Shown here: piece after piece, positions 22,073-33,761 of the stretch
How positions within the stretch are numbered: the first letter of the stretch is position 1
Layout of the letters: the number at the start of each line of letters is the position of its first letter
Made by a program: the position numbers and the translations under genes
NCBI GenBank assembly: GCA_015680685.1
Contig: MNCI01006635.1
Coordinates: 1 to 64,000 of the forward strand
DNA length: 64,000 nt
Reading direction: 5' to 3'
Source: Gnetum montanum
Taxonomy: Eukaryota; Streptophyta; Gnetopsida; Gnetales; Gnetaceae
Notes under the pieces: model-generated
Seen by the model: the letters and a program-made list of their open reading frames with translations, nothing else
The model's database searches: none
Told to the model about the DNA's origin: nothing

Positions 22073-24300
22073 TGCCCCAAGTAAAAATTCATGTGACAAA
22101 TAAAATGCTTAATAGCTAAGAATTTGAATTGTAATTTGATGGGAATTTATAGGTAGAAATAATTACCTATTTTCCTATTAGAAATCCTATCCTATGGCCT
22201 TATTTTAGCAAGGTCTTGGACATTTCTTCATGTGTAAAGTGAAATTTATAGTTCATAAGTTGTAAATTTCATTTGAGCTAAGGTGTAAAGCTCAAAATGC
22301 TAATACATTTCTAAAATTAGTAGCAAAAGGCCAAAAACATTGGTGGAATACACATTAGAGTTTGGGCCATGAAAATAGCTCAAATGTGCCACCAAATTTT
22401 GGAGGAAAAGCTTCATATGTTAGTTGTCAGTATGCTGCATTTTTTGGATGGTGAAAATGCCAATTACATTGGATTTCAATGTCCAAAAGGTCAAAAATGT
22501 TAGTGTATCATACATTATAGATTTTAACCACCAAAATCTTTAGAAATGTTGTAGACTTTGTTACAAATTAAGTAGAATCAAACCAGCAAAGAATCAACAT
22601 ATTCATAGCCTATTTAAGTAAAAGTATGAATCATTTTAAATACTTTTAAATCATTTTTCTTTCAACTGAACTAGAGACTTTCATAGCAGAGAAAAAAAAT
22701 TTAAAATTCCATAGCCATTTCCAACTAGTGTAGATCACCAAAGCAGAGAGAACCAACAACAAGTAAAGTTTAGGAGTAGATTTATGCAGATACTATAGCA
22801 GAACATACCTTGTGATCTGTATTGGAGCTTTAAGATATTCTTGTATTTCTCAAGTTTCTAAAGCCCATAATTTGTATTTTTTGAACCTTTGCTGCCAACA
22901 TTTGCCTTCATAGTAATTAATATCAAAGTTTGCAGTTTCAGTTGTTTTGTTATATTTTGTCTATTTCTCTATTTTTGTTTTCTACATTGCATTTTGAAAT
23001 TAAAACATTTTCTTGTGCTTATTTTTATCACCTAGTAATAGATGTATAAGTCCTCAATTGATCGATAAGGCTATTTGAAACACTACGGATCCTTTTTTGA
23101 GGCTCATTGAATTCAAGGTTAAATTGTTATGTGCTAGGATTTTTAGTTCTAGTCACTATAGTTTCCAATGCTAGAAGGAGGGCCTCCACTTGAATTCTTT
23201 GTCAAAACCTATATGATAATTCATTACTTATTTCTACCTTTTCCTATTAATGTATGTGAAACATTAAAAATTATTTTTGGTTTTCCCAAAGCCTAAACGT
23301 TTAGAGCCAAAGCTAGTCTTTAGCCTAAAACAAAATTTTCCCATCATTTTTTTCATAGTGTAGTTTGCAATTTTGGCCTTATTCCTTGCAACTTAAGATT
23401 TCATCAAAATTAATTTTTAGTGTGGCAGTACATAGCCTTAATTCCTTATTGGTAGTTTAAAAATTAATTTTTTCCATTGTTACAGTGCCCAATTTTGCTC
23501 TTACTTCCTACATCTCCAAGTTGAAGATTTATTTTTGTAGTTGCAGTGTGTATTATTTTTCTTATTTCCTACACTTGCACTTTGTAATTTTTCTACATTT
23601 GGATGCACATGTTGAAGCCTTTTTTTTTTTTTGCTTTTTCAACATAGCTAAACATTATAAAATTTGTGAGAAAATTTTAATTTTTCATTATATTTATAGT
23701 TAATATGTTGGAATTTTACAATCAAAACTCTTAATACATTAGAGTTTCATAAGTTGAAACTCTTAATATGTTAGCATCTTAACAAGCTAGAAATCTCACA
23801 AGTTCACTTATTATGTTTCACAAGTTAGCTTAATACGTTTCATAAGTTTTTTTTAATACATTTGATAAGTTAGCTTAATACATTAAGATTATTACAACTT
23901 AGAACTCTCACATGTTAGAGTTCATAAGTTAGGATTTTCATACATTGGCCTTACACCTTTTATGCCTTTTCACCATTTTACCATATAACTTTGTACACAT
24001 GGCCGCTAACACAGAATCTATCTATATTTATGATTCTAAGGATCAAGTAGTGGTAAAATTTAGGCAATTCCTTAGGAAAAGGGATTAATATTATAACTTC
24101 ATTTGTACTAAGATTCAAGCTAGCCTCTTCATCCCATGTACTAAACTGGAGTCCAAATGTTAGTTTGAGATCATCCACCAAAACAAGAAAGATTACATTC
24201 TCTAATCCTACAACCAAATTAAACTAAAAAAATTTCTCACACACATGCTAACATAACTAGTGGTAATTAATGAGGCAAGTGAGAAGATTATCTCAAACCA
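22073..24300. repeat. Unclassified repeat interrupting the Tat-like RT
   Basis: No domain is recognised on either strand. About 23040-23200, reversed, matches 5265-5400 (the phrase tgctagaaggagggcctcca). The section 23700-23940 has many short copies of cataagtt/cacaagtt and gttagc/ttaata phrases. The abrupt start inside RT shows it is an insertion. A minus-strand open frame at 23978-24217 has no known domain. Confidence 0.45.
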
Positions 24301-24959
24301 AGACTAAGAGGACCAAGATGAGTTTGGGACATAGCATGAGTTAGACATACTCATAGGGACCTTTTTCAATAGTTAGCTCCACAAGAAATCATCTCTAACT
24401 CCACAACTCCTATGTCCTCTGTGAATTAGATTCCTTAATCTACTCCCTTGTTCCCTATTATGTTCACCTGAACACCTATTATCATTGCATACCAATCTTA
24501 GTCAATGTCCCATTCTGCATCCATGTTCTCAACAATGCCATTCGTGGCCCAACCTCGTTCTATTTGATTATTGCTGGTGGTGTCTTTCACACTATCTCCT
24601 TTCTCCATCCCATTGGGCCTCTCATCAAGATCCTAGGCTTCACAAGCCTCTCACATCCACTTTGTCCTACACATTTCAACCCAAAACACATTCTCCCTAC
24701 TTAACCCACCTTTGATTGTGATAACTGAACCCCTCCTCTCTATACTAATACTCATTGCATGGTTTGAAGACATCCAATTTTTTCCACAACCATTGGTTCA
24801 AATACCCTAACTTGCAAGAGTGTTCTAGGGCCTAGATAAACCATTTCAAATGATTCAAGACCTCACCAAAGAGCTACAAAAGTGTAAGGCCTCCACTACT
24901 TAGATAATGACAATCATGGACTTCTATCAAGATAACCCCATTAGTCCTACCATCTTGTA
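24301..24959 (+). other. Stretch without recognisable gene
   Basis: Possibly the decayed N-terminal gag region of the Tat/Ogre-like fragment that follows. No motif is firm enough to call. Confidence 0.35.
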
Positions 24960-26560
24960 GATAACTATTCCCATAGGCATTCTTATTCCTCACTTCACTA
25001 AATATAACAATGAGGATGATTCTAACTCACATCTCATTACCTTTTGTTCTAAGTACTTGTTGTTACAAGCTTGGCACCATACTATGATGTGCATCTTCCT
25101 TATGTCTCTAACTAGAAAAACCTTGGATTAGTATCATGCACTATCTAGAGGCCCTTCTTTGACCTTCGTAAGTTCGTCTAATGTTTTCAGGGAGCTATTT
25201 GTGGTTTAGATACCCCTTCATGATGAAAGGGCTTCAACTTCCACAAGTTCAACGACTCCTTTTGTCGTAAGAATACCGCCACCTATGCCTCCCAAAAAAT
25301 CATTTATCATTAGGGTGCCTCCTTCTACTACTAATAGATGTGTGACCAAGTTGACCAACATCCTCTTGTGTAAGCTAATGATTCAACCTTCTTGCAACCA
25401 AATAAAATAAAAGACCTTCTAAGCAACATAAGAAGCTAGCTTCTAAGCCTAAGAGTAAGCAAAATAAATAACCAAAGGTGTGAATGGAAGCAGACCCACC
25501 AAATTCCACTTCCATTTTAGTAGTACGAATGGATACCAATGCCTAAGCTACTTCAACAAGCCAACCTAGGGTGGATAATTGAAAATGCCTAAACCACAAA
25601 CACTAAAATATGAGATCAAGATCTTGGGTAGAATGGAGGAAGTCAAGGGCAATAAAAGTTAAAAACCATCAAATAATGACAAAGAATTCCTCACTACCAT
25701 GGAGTTGGTCAAGCCCTTGCTTAAATAGAAAAATACATATTTAAGCTTATATGATCTAGTGATGACCTCATATGCTCACTGTGAAACCTTAGTTAAGATG
25801 TTGGCTTCCATTCCTATTAGTGAAAATACTCCTACCAATGAGGAGTTCATTCACATAGTGATGATACCAACTTTACTTAGGGAAGAAATGAAATCAATTA
25901 TCTTAACATTTTGTCATAGTAATATAAAGAACAACTCATTAAGTGGTAAGGTGTTAAGAGCTCCTCTCTTCATAACTATGAGGGTTGGTCAATACAAGGT
26001 ACACTAAGTGCATGTTGATGATGTGGTAACAAAAAATGTTATGCCCTTTCCCATCATGGAACATTTAGGTCTGGTAGAATACATTCAAAGTACTTCAACT
26101 TTTTCTCTTAAGTCCTTTAATGGATCATGGATAGAGTGAGAGGATCTATTTCTTTAGACTTCATTGTTGGGGAATAATTCCCCATATTTGCCAATTTCTT
26201 AGTGGTGGAAGAGACACTAGGGTTCAATCTAATTCTAGGGAGCTCTTGGTTAGCCAAATTACAAGTAGTCTCTTTCCCTATTTATCAAGAAGCTCATACA
26301 CCTTACAAGGGAGGTGAAATTATTATCCATGAAGATAGCATAGTCCCATTGTCTAATAGAAATGTTGACATAGAGCAAGGATCAAATGTGGAGTTTCAAG
26401 AAGAAACTTCTACCACAAAAAACAAAGTCAGGAATCACAATGATGTTGACTAAGCTAAGACCAAAAACAATGAGGCCATGAACAAATTGTGGGAAGAGCT
26501 CCCATTCAACATTGTGGGTGAAGGGAATAGAGAGTACAAAATTGTACAATAGAGGCCTTA
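24960..26560 (+). pseudogene. gag: Tat/Ogre-like gag (C-terminal part) and protease
   Basis: The plus strand reads FTKYNNEDDSNSHLITFCSK, FLMSLTRKTLD and LTFVSSSNVF, following the Ogre/Tat gag order. It then reads FLTTMELVKPLLK, LASIPISENTPTNEEFIHIV and LRAPLFITMRVGQYKVH. The protease active-site region is VDDVVTKNVMPF, where VD(D/N)GSSxNVMP is usual: one Asp remains but the Gly is lost. The end, TLGFNLILGSSWLAKLQVV, is the protease C-terminal signature. It is on the opposite strand from the pol fragment at 19.2-22.1 kb, so the two are not one intact element. Confidence 0.8.
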
Positions 26561-26965
26561 CACTTTTCCTAAGCTTTTTAAGATTAGAAAAAAATTATGT
26601 CATTGAGTATGTCATCTACTCATTTAACGTTGTACCATGTGATGTAGCCTTTTACTTTGTGGCCTAGTTTTTAATTCTTATTTACATATTTTTATTTTAC
26701 CCTACAAGGTTTTTCTTTGTTATGTCTTATTTACTATTTTAATACATATCTTTGCTCTACATTTTTGTGTTAAACTGACAATCTATGCCTATTTTCTTTG
26801 TGTTTACATAAAACTATAAAATGACATAAAAATAGAAAAACATAAAAATCAAAAAATGACCTTTTAAGGCCTAAAACTGATGGCCTACTAGGGCCTAAAA
26901 TTGGTACTTTTATGCCACAACTAATCCATGTCTATCACCTGATAGATCTCTGAGTATAAAATATA
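26561..26965. other. AT-rich stretch without recognisable gene
   Basis: No coding or repeat structure is recognised apart from AT-rich phrases. It separates the plus-strand gag-protease fragment from the minus-strand element C. Confidence 0.4.
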
Positions 26966-28200
26966 GGATTAACACTTATATACTCTTAAAGGGTAAAGAT
27001 ATTTTCTGTAGTACTTCAAGTGTTGTCCAATAACTAACAAAATCTTATCTAGCTCATCTGGATGGTAAATATTTGCTATGCCAAATTGGAAACTATCGTG
27101 AATAATGTATGTTCCTTCCCATTGAAATTAAACCCTCTCCAAATGATATAAGTGTGATGAATTAAAATATAGGATCTTGTTACTAGGTTTAAACCAAACT
27201 ATCTTACACGAATATCATGACAAGTCTTGGTGTAGAAATGTTCTAACTCATTACACATCAAGCAAATTCTATGATTCTCATTAAGAAGATTAAGGTTGAT
27301 CAAATTCTCTTTCTATGTAGAATCTAAGGTTATATCAAAATCCACCATACTACCCAAAGTTCTCATTTGAAGATTAATAGGCAGTTGTGGAACATGTTCA
27401 TATACCAACTCAAATGGAATGTAGCCAACAAGAATTTTTCACATCATTTAATAAGTCCAAAGAGCATCATTAAGGTTATTAGCCCTATCTCTTCTATACC
27501 TACCAAATTTTTTCATGAGTATTATAATAATTTCATGATTAGTAACTTCTGCTTGGTCATTGCCCTACGAGTGATAGGGGGAAGTTAATTTATTATTAAC
27601 TCTATAAGATTTTAATAAATTCCTAACAACCTTACTAATAAAGTGTGCATCATTATCAAAAATTAAGATTGGAGAAATATCAAATTTAAGAAGTATATTA
27701 TTTCAAAGGAATTTTTTTGCAATGTTATATGAACAATCCTTAACAATAGTAGCTTTCGTTCACTTCATGTAGTAGTCTACACATACAGTTATGTATGGTT
27801 GATCATTGAAGGTCAAAGACATGGGTTGACAAACTTAGTCCCTCATACATCAAAGGGTTTAGTGGCTGGATCCACTATTGTGGTCCCTCTATACATGAGG
27901 ACATATCCCCTCATGTTGATACTTATCACAACAATGCATAAAATGTTAAGCATCATAAAATATGGTGGACCAAAAATAGCCCATTAGTAATAACTTCATC
28001 ATAGGTATCTTTTCATAATACTGTCCACCACATATACCATGGTATGCATGAGTAAGATGGTGCCTTGGGTCCTTTCTATAATATATCATCTTACAAGGCC
28101 ATTAAAGCATCTCTTGTAAACATGCTCTTTGATAATCAAGTAAGGCTTTACCTAGTATTGGAATCATTAGATCTTTCATTTAGCCCACCTAGAAGGAATC
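26966..28200 (-). pseudogene. pol: Integrase of element C
   Basis: The zinc-binding part shows VCDKCQHEGI. The core shows VCVDYYMK and AKKFLXNNILLKF, then ILIFDNDAHFISKVVRNLL, where SDNGxHF is usual. It continues NKLTSPYHS, GNDQAEVTN (catalytic Glu retained) and WTY, FELVYEHVPQLPINL. Stops interrupt it. This is the retroviral-type DDE integrase; the pattern and order are clear. Confidence 0.8.
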
Positions 28201-28640
28201 TTCCAGACCACTAGGTAGTTGAGAATATTTGTGAATCATGGATTATCACATTCATTCTTGGTGTTAAAAAAAACCTTGCAAATTTGGTCATATGAAAATT
28301 CATTAAAAAGTATTTCTTTCTCTTTTTTTTTCCAATTGACAGCCATGGTAGATGATCTACCATGACATTCTTGGGTTTTTTAAGATCGATCATGTGAAGA
28401 TCAAAATTCTGTAAAAGAACTAGCCATCAAATCACCTAGGGGCTAACATATGGTTTGATCTTGAGAAATTGAATCGTACTATGATCATTGTAGATAAACA
28501 TTTTGCATCCAAAAACATAATGCCTAAAGTTTTGTAGTGCAAAAATGATGGCCATTAGCCCCTTTTCAATAATGGTGTAGTTCAATTAAGGCCCCATAAT
28601 GCTTTAGCTAGTATAGTGAATGTAGTAGGGCCTTTTCTTT
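28201..28640 (-). pseudogene. pol: RNase H of element C
   Basis: The segment reads LMAIIFALQNFRHYVFGCKM, FIYNDHSTIQFL, VIXWLVLLQNFDLHMIDLK and NVMVDHLPWL. These match the gypsy RNase H pattern, with the Asp of YTDH and the terminal ADHLSRL region kept in changed form. A 60-codon open frame (28211-28393) covers its end. Confidence 0.75.
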
Positions 28641-29720
28641 TCATCCAACTACATCAAGACTACATCCAATGCAAATTTAGAAGAATTTGTCATTATATGA
28701 AATCATTGAGGCCAGTTAGGACTCTGCAATAATGGGTTTGGTTTAGCTTTTCCTTTAGACATTGAAAGAGATTTTCATATTCTTTTCTCCATAGAAAAAG
28801 AACTTTCTTCATGATCTTAAATAAATATCTAGCTATTCTAGAATAATATTTAATGAATCTACAATAATTAGTCTACGTGGCTAAGAAAATATTGGACCTC
28901 TTTGACCATCAAGAAAATCTACGTAATGTTTTGAATGATGAAGATCTTGTTAAGATCTACTTTAGACCCCTTCTTGAAAACTTTGTGGCAATGAACTATG
29001 CTCTTAGTCACCATCAACTAGCCTTTCTTCTAGTTCAATTTTAAGTTCACCTAGTAGCAATGATGTAGAACAACTTCAAGCCATTATAAGGTTTAATGAA
29101 ATATTTTACTGTTGATAGAAAATTCATCCATAAAAACCTCCACACTCTTACCAATTTAATCTTGGAATACGTATATCACCAACCATTAAAATATGATTGA
29201 TGCATTGCATAACCCAGAGGACATGTGTTTGAAGATAAAGTTTTTCCATGAATAGATGAAGATATTTTTTACTTAACCCTCTAACATGATGTTGATATGA
29301 TTGTAACCAAAGTACCCATCAAGAAAGTTATAGTACTTCTCGTTAGAGATATTATTCAATATCTAGTTCACAAATGGTCATAGAAAATGTTTTTTAAAGA
29401 TTGTAGTATTCATCAACCTATAGTAAATAAAAATTCTTCATTCATTGTCTTTCTTTGATGTAACTACAATTGGACTAATCCACTTACTATCTGAAATGTA
29501 TGCAATAAAACCAGCCTACAAGAGGGGAACAATTTCATTTTTCATCATGTTCAACATGTTAGGATTGATTCTTCATTAAGGTATCTGATAAGGCTTGATG
29601 CTTGGAACGATGTATATGTGGTGTTAAAAGATAGAGAAGTCAATTCCCATAAGTTCATAATGGGAACAAGCAAAGGGTTTTCTTCACTTCAAAACTACCT
29701 TTTTTAGCTTGATCTTTTCC
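28641..29720 (-). pseudogene. pol: Reverse transcriptase of element C
   Basis: The segment reads ILNNISNEKYYNFLDGYFGY, then MSSGLCNAS (family MPFGLCNAP), then VEVFMDEFSI, in which the catalytic YxDD box has become FMDE. Long runs are open but stops and frameshifts are common. It copies element RNA into DNA in functional relatives. The altered catalytic box supports loss of function. Confidence 0.8.
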
Positions 29721-29859
29721 ATGGTCACTAGAGTTGAATTGATGATAACAAAATAACCATTGGTGAGAAACATGTACTTGAATCCCTTTGGAAGTTACTT
29801 GAGCTCCAACAATGATGTGAAAATATTTTGGGATAAATCAAGAGTACCCCACAATTTAG

Positions 29860-31720
29860 AATCATAATGTACAACTATAGTGGTATATTCTCTACTTCCA
29901 AATCAAATAATTCATCATAAGGTAGAGTAAGATAATCAATTAGTTGTTCCAAGACCTAATTCGTGGCTTAATGGAATAGATGTTCTTCTAAGGAATTAAT
30001 AGCTTTGATGACATAGAGATGCTATATGATACATTAATTGCAATCATGCTTATCACATGATTGGGAAGGGTTACATAAGATCTACTCATAATATATCTTC
30101 ATAGTCTTATCTTTCCTATCAATTTCAAGATGAAATCCTTAGAAGACTAACTTGACATTGATAAAGCTCAACTAAGCTCTTTCCATGAAAATAAATAAGT
30201 TGTCTCCCATCTTATTCTCTAGTTTAATCACTAAGAAATCCATAGGACACAACCATCCTACTAATGTTTCCATCAAATCATTTACCTATTCCATGGGGTA
30301 CATGTTGGATTGGTCCACCAACTTTAGTGAAATGTTAATACTCTTGAGATCAAGAGTTTTCCAATCAAAGTTATAGAGAGCTAGGTAGTGATTCATTTTA
30401 GTAATTTGAATCTCCATAATGAGGCTATTGAGATCTAATTTCTTTTTGGATAAATGACCTTCTTTTACCACTTACATGACTACCTTGGACATGGTAATGG
30501 TCACAACATCATTGCCATTGAGTGCCATTTTATTTAATCTATCATATACTATTGAAGAACTTCTCCTTGAAGTGGATGTTTCACATTAACAACATTCAAG
30601 AAATGATACTAGGACAACCTTGATGTAGACTTCCATCTTTCTTGTATTGTTATCTACTTCATAAGATGAAGAGGATGGAGTAGACCTTATCCCATAGTCC
30701 TCACAGTTCTGCTTGTAGTAGAACTTTCCACCATAAGACCTTGGACATTCCTCTATAATTAAATCAATAGGTTCTTGTAATATTACTTAGCTACATACCT
30801 AGAAGTAGGATTAGCATAATAGGTAATATCACAAAATTTGATTTACCTTGGTTGTAGTTGACTAGGGATTCTACCCTGCATGAGAATAGGAAGTAGAAGT
30901 TGTTGCTACTATTATTTTTGAGAAGCTTGATGGATAGGACTACCTCAGATAGGAAGGTACTATTGAAATGTCATATGTGAAAGTGAATAAGTACCTACCT
31001 AGGAACTATGAACATAAGAGTTGGAACAAACCATCATCTATTATTGCATCAAAGTGAGAAGATTCCATGGAGCAACACCCCAAGGATTTAGAGTATTCCA
31101 TTATTAGTAGTATTGCATAGGCTAGGGATATGCACCTCCAAGATAGTGCTATCAGAGAAGGTATGGAGTCATTTTTTTCTCTTGATGACCTTAGGACTCA
31201 AAGGCATCCCAACTCATCCCATTTTATCAATCATGGGAGCCATGATTGGGCAAAACTATGAGTTATGAGGATCCATGCAATACTAAAGCCTCATCTAGAT
31301 CTTCCTTGATGCTCTTAGAATATGAGAGCTTGCTTTTACTTTTATTGTCATACTTCTTTCTAGATTTAGGTGATGCACTTTCTTTGATCATAACTTTAAC
31401 CATCTTACCCTTAATGTCCTTAAAGTTAGTGACAATATTTTTGTCCATCCCTTCCCAAACCTATTCTAACTTATGGGCTAAGTTCATCAAGGCCTTTTTA
31501 ATTCTAACTTGATCTTCTACTAACACCTTAATTGTAATGGAAGGTTCAGCTATACCTTCAATTCTTTTGACATGTATTCTACACGTAGGCTCACAAGTGT
31601 CCTTTTTAGCTAATTGTTTCTTTTTTCATGCATCCTTCATGCTTGCAATGGTGTCTAGGAGCAATTTAATTTGGTGCACCAACTTTTTGTATACTTGGCC
31701 CATTACATAAATATCTACGT
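29860..31720 (-). pseudogene. gag: Protease and gag remnants of element C
   Basis: The open stretch 30286-30471 reads EGHLSKKKLDLNSLIMEIQI, then INISLKLVDQSNMYPME and, in the continuing frame, MDFLVIKLENKMGDN. This matches the protease of A2 (HLELADESITIPFG, PADFLVIQVNND). The D-S-G loop is not recognisable. Upstream (30500-31720) I see only Cys- and Ser/Lys-rich fragments that could be nucleocapsid and gag. That part is a weak call. Confidence 0.55.
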
Positions 31721-32961
31721 ACTTCCATGTTTCTTATGTTAGGTATTGGAAAACTTATGAAATATAGTTCTAAGTAAAACTCAAGAACTATAAGTCTTGG
31801 AAATATCCAATTTCCAAAAGGAATATTAGAACATCAAGGATATAAGATTGAAGAAAGTAAGCATAGTGATTTAATATAGTGGAAGGAGTAGGAAAAAGAT
31901 TCATAAAACGTAAGTGGTAGATCTCCATGTACAAAAGTAGAAAAATGAAGATAGTTATCATAGCCTTGCGTTAGATTATTGGAGAAGCTTGACATAGTTT
32001 ATTGTACATAAGACTACGTAAGAAAAAATTTACAGTTATATCATAAGCATGTTAGAGAACCCATAATGATGAAAAAACTCTAGGAAAATGCAAAAGTTAT
32101 AGCATTACCATAGGAAGGAGCAACATCACAAAATTATTAGAAGAACCCATGAACTTTTCCTTTAGTACTAAAGCCTCAAAATATAATAATATTATTATGA
32201 TAAAGAAAAATTATAACCAATCCTATTCATGTTGTGCTTACAATTAGTATTAATCTAAAGACAAGATTATTTATGACTTTATATATATTTAAGAAGTTTA
32301 TAAGTAATTATAAAACTTATGATACTAAGATTCATAGAAATTATTATGTACCACTATTAACATACTAGTAGAGTTTATGATGGGAGGTAGGGATTTTTAA
32401 ACCCCCAAAAAATGAATAATAATATCAAAAACTTCAGAGTTCATAAAATCATCAAAGAGAAAGTCTAAAAAAAGTTTAATGATTGTGGGAGTATCCTCTA
32501 GGTTTTTATCCTTACAATCAATCCTAGAAAATCTTCCCTATAGGGTAGGAAAAGGATCAATTCTTATCTTTATTCAAAACTACTCTCTCTAAAGATAAAA
32601 GGAGAAAAATCTCTTCAAAGATAAAAGAATACATCTAAGTCATCCAATGGTATTTTGTAAGTTCATTGTAAGCTCTAGACTCAAAAAGTATTTCATGTGT
32701 CCTATTTTTATAGTCCTAGCATGTTTAGTTGTGGTTTGTGTCTTTCGTGCTTGCTTCCTTACCCCTTGCATCACACTTTTGGAATATGTACATGTCCCAA
32801 GCTTCTTAGGATAATTTTGGCCTCATTTAAGTGTCTTAAGATCTTTTTGACATGTTCCTTTCAATTATGGGTTTCATCCAAAATCAAGCCTTGGTTCCCT
32901 AATAGGATCATTAGTTCACCTCCTTGAATACTCCCTCTTCAACTTACCCCCTACTTATCAA
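31721..32961. other. AT-rich stretch without recognisable gene
   Basis: It may contain the 5' leader or LTR of element C, but no primer site or LTR partner was found. A phrase with a C-rich run (aaccccc) occurs near 32400 and another (taccccct) near 32945. Confidence 0.35.
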
Positions 32962-33761
32962 GTGATGAGATCATCACCTAACCCATGCATCATCCTTAAT
33001 AAACTATGATTATGTGTTCATTATAGTTTTATGCATGTTTCATATTTTTTCATTATTTAGCTTGTTTCCATAAGTTTTGGAACAAGAGAAGATGATTGGA
33101 GTTGTAATTGGTCTATGAAGACTCTCAAGAAGAAGTCTTGATTTTGGAATGACTACCCAAGAAGATATCTCAACACTAGACAAGATGTCTCATCCTAAAG
33201 ATAAACATCTCCTATGTTAACCTACAACTCAAGAGAGATGTCTACAACTTATGAAATATCTCTCCTTTAAGCTCAAGATGTTTATCAATTCTATAAGACA
33301 TCTCATCTATGATTTGGCACTTTCATTTAGGACATTTCCTCTACATCCAAGATATCTCCTTGTTGAAAAATAACAATCATAATTTTATAGTCGAGTACTT
33401 AATAATCCTAGAAGATTATAAATAGGCATCAAGGCCTTTCATTTAAGAGGAGAAAAGTCTAGATAAATTGAGAGTGTGTGTGATGTGAAGAGGGAGAAAA
33501 TGAGAAAGTGACATTAAGCTCCATTTGAACATCCATTATTGTAAGGCTCCATATCCATTTTTATATGTGAGTGTGAGTGTATTGTATGGGATTTTTGAGT
33601 ACTTATTTGTTCTAGGCAATTTATTCTAGAACTATTTCCTTTTTTCCTTTCTTTTTTGTTCCAATAAGGATAAAGAACTATTTCTTTCTTGTTTTTTACA
33701 TACATGTACAAGTTTGAAGGCTCAAGTTATAATTTTGGGTTATTAAAGCTTAGTCCTCATA
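32962..33761 (+). repeat. LTR-like segment with TATA box, host of element B
   Basis: It begins TGATGAGATCATCACC, like the reversed end of the solo LTR at 35305. It contains AGATGTCT/AGACATCT-like boxes (33155-33370), then a TATA box (33417-33424) and a transcribed-looking downstream part. The right side ends at the TCATA duplication of element B. No second copy was found, so it could be a solo LTR cut by B. Confidence 0.45.
33417..33424 (+). promoter_or_regulatory. TATA box in LTR-like segment
   Basis: TATAAATAGG on the plus strand, placed after the AGATGTCT-type box array. This fits an LTR promoter. Confidence 0.5.

Larger units (their letters stand above)
26966..31720 (-). mobile_element. 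C: decayed Athila-like gypsy element interior
   Basis: On the minus strand, gag/nucleocapsid remnants (31720-30500), protease (30500-29860), RT (29720-28640), RNase H (28640-28200) and integrase (28200-26966) follow in gypsy order. The sequences resemble the Athila branch like A3 but are a separate, older copy. No LTR pair or primer site was found. Confidence 0.75.
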
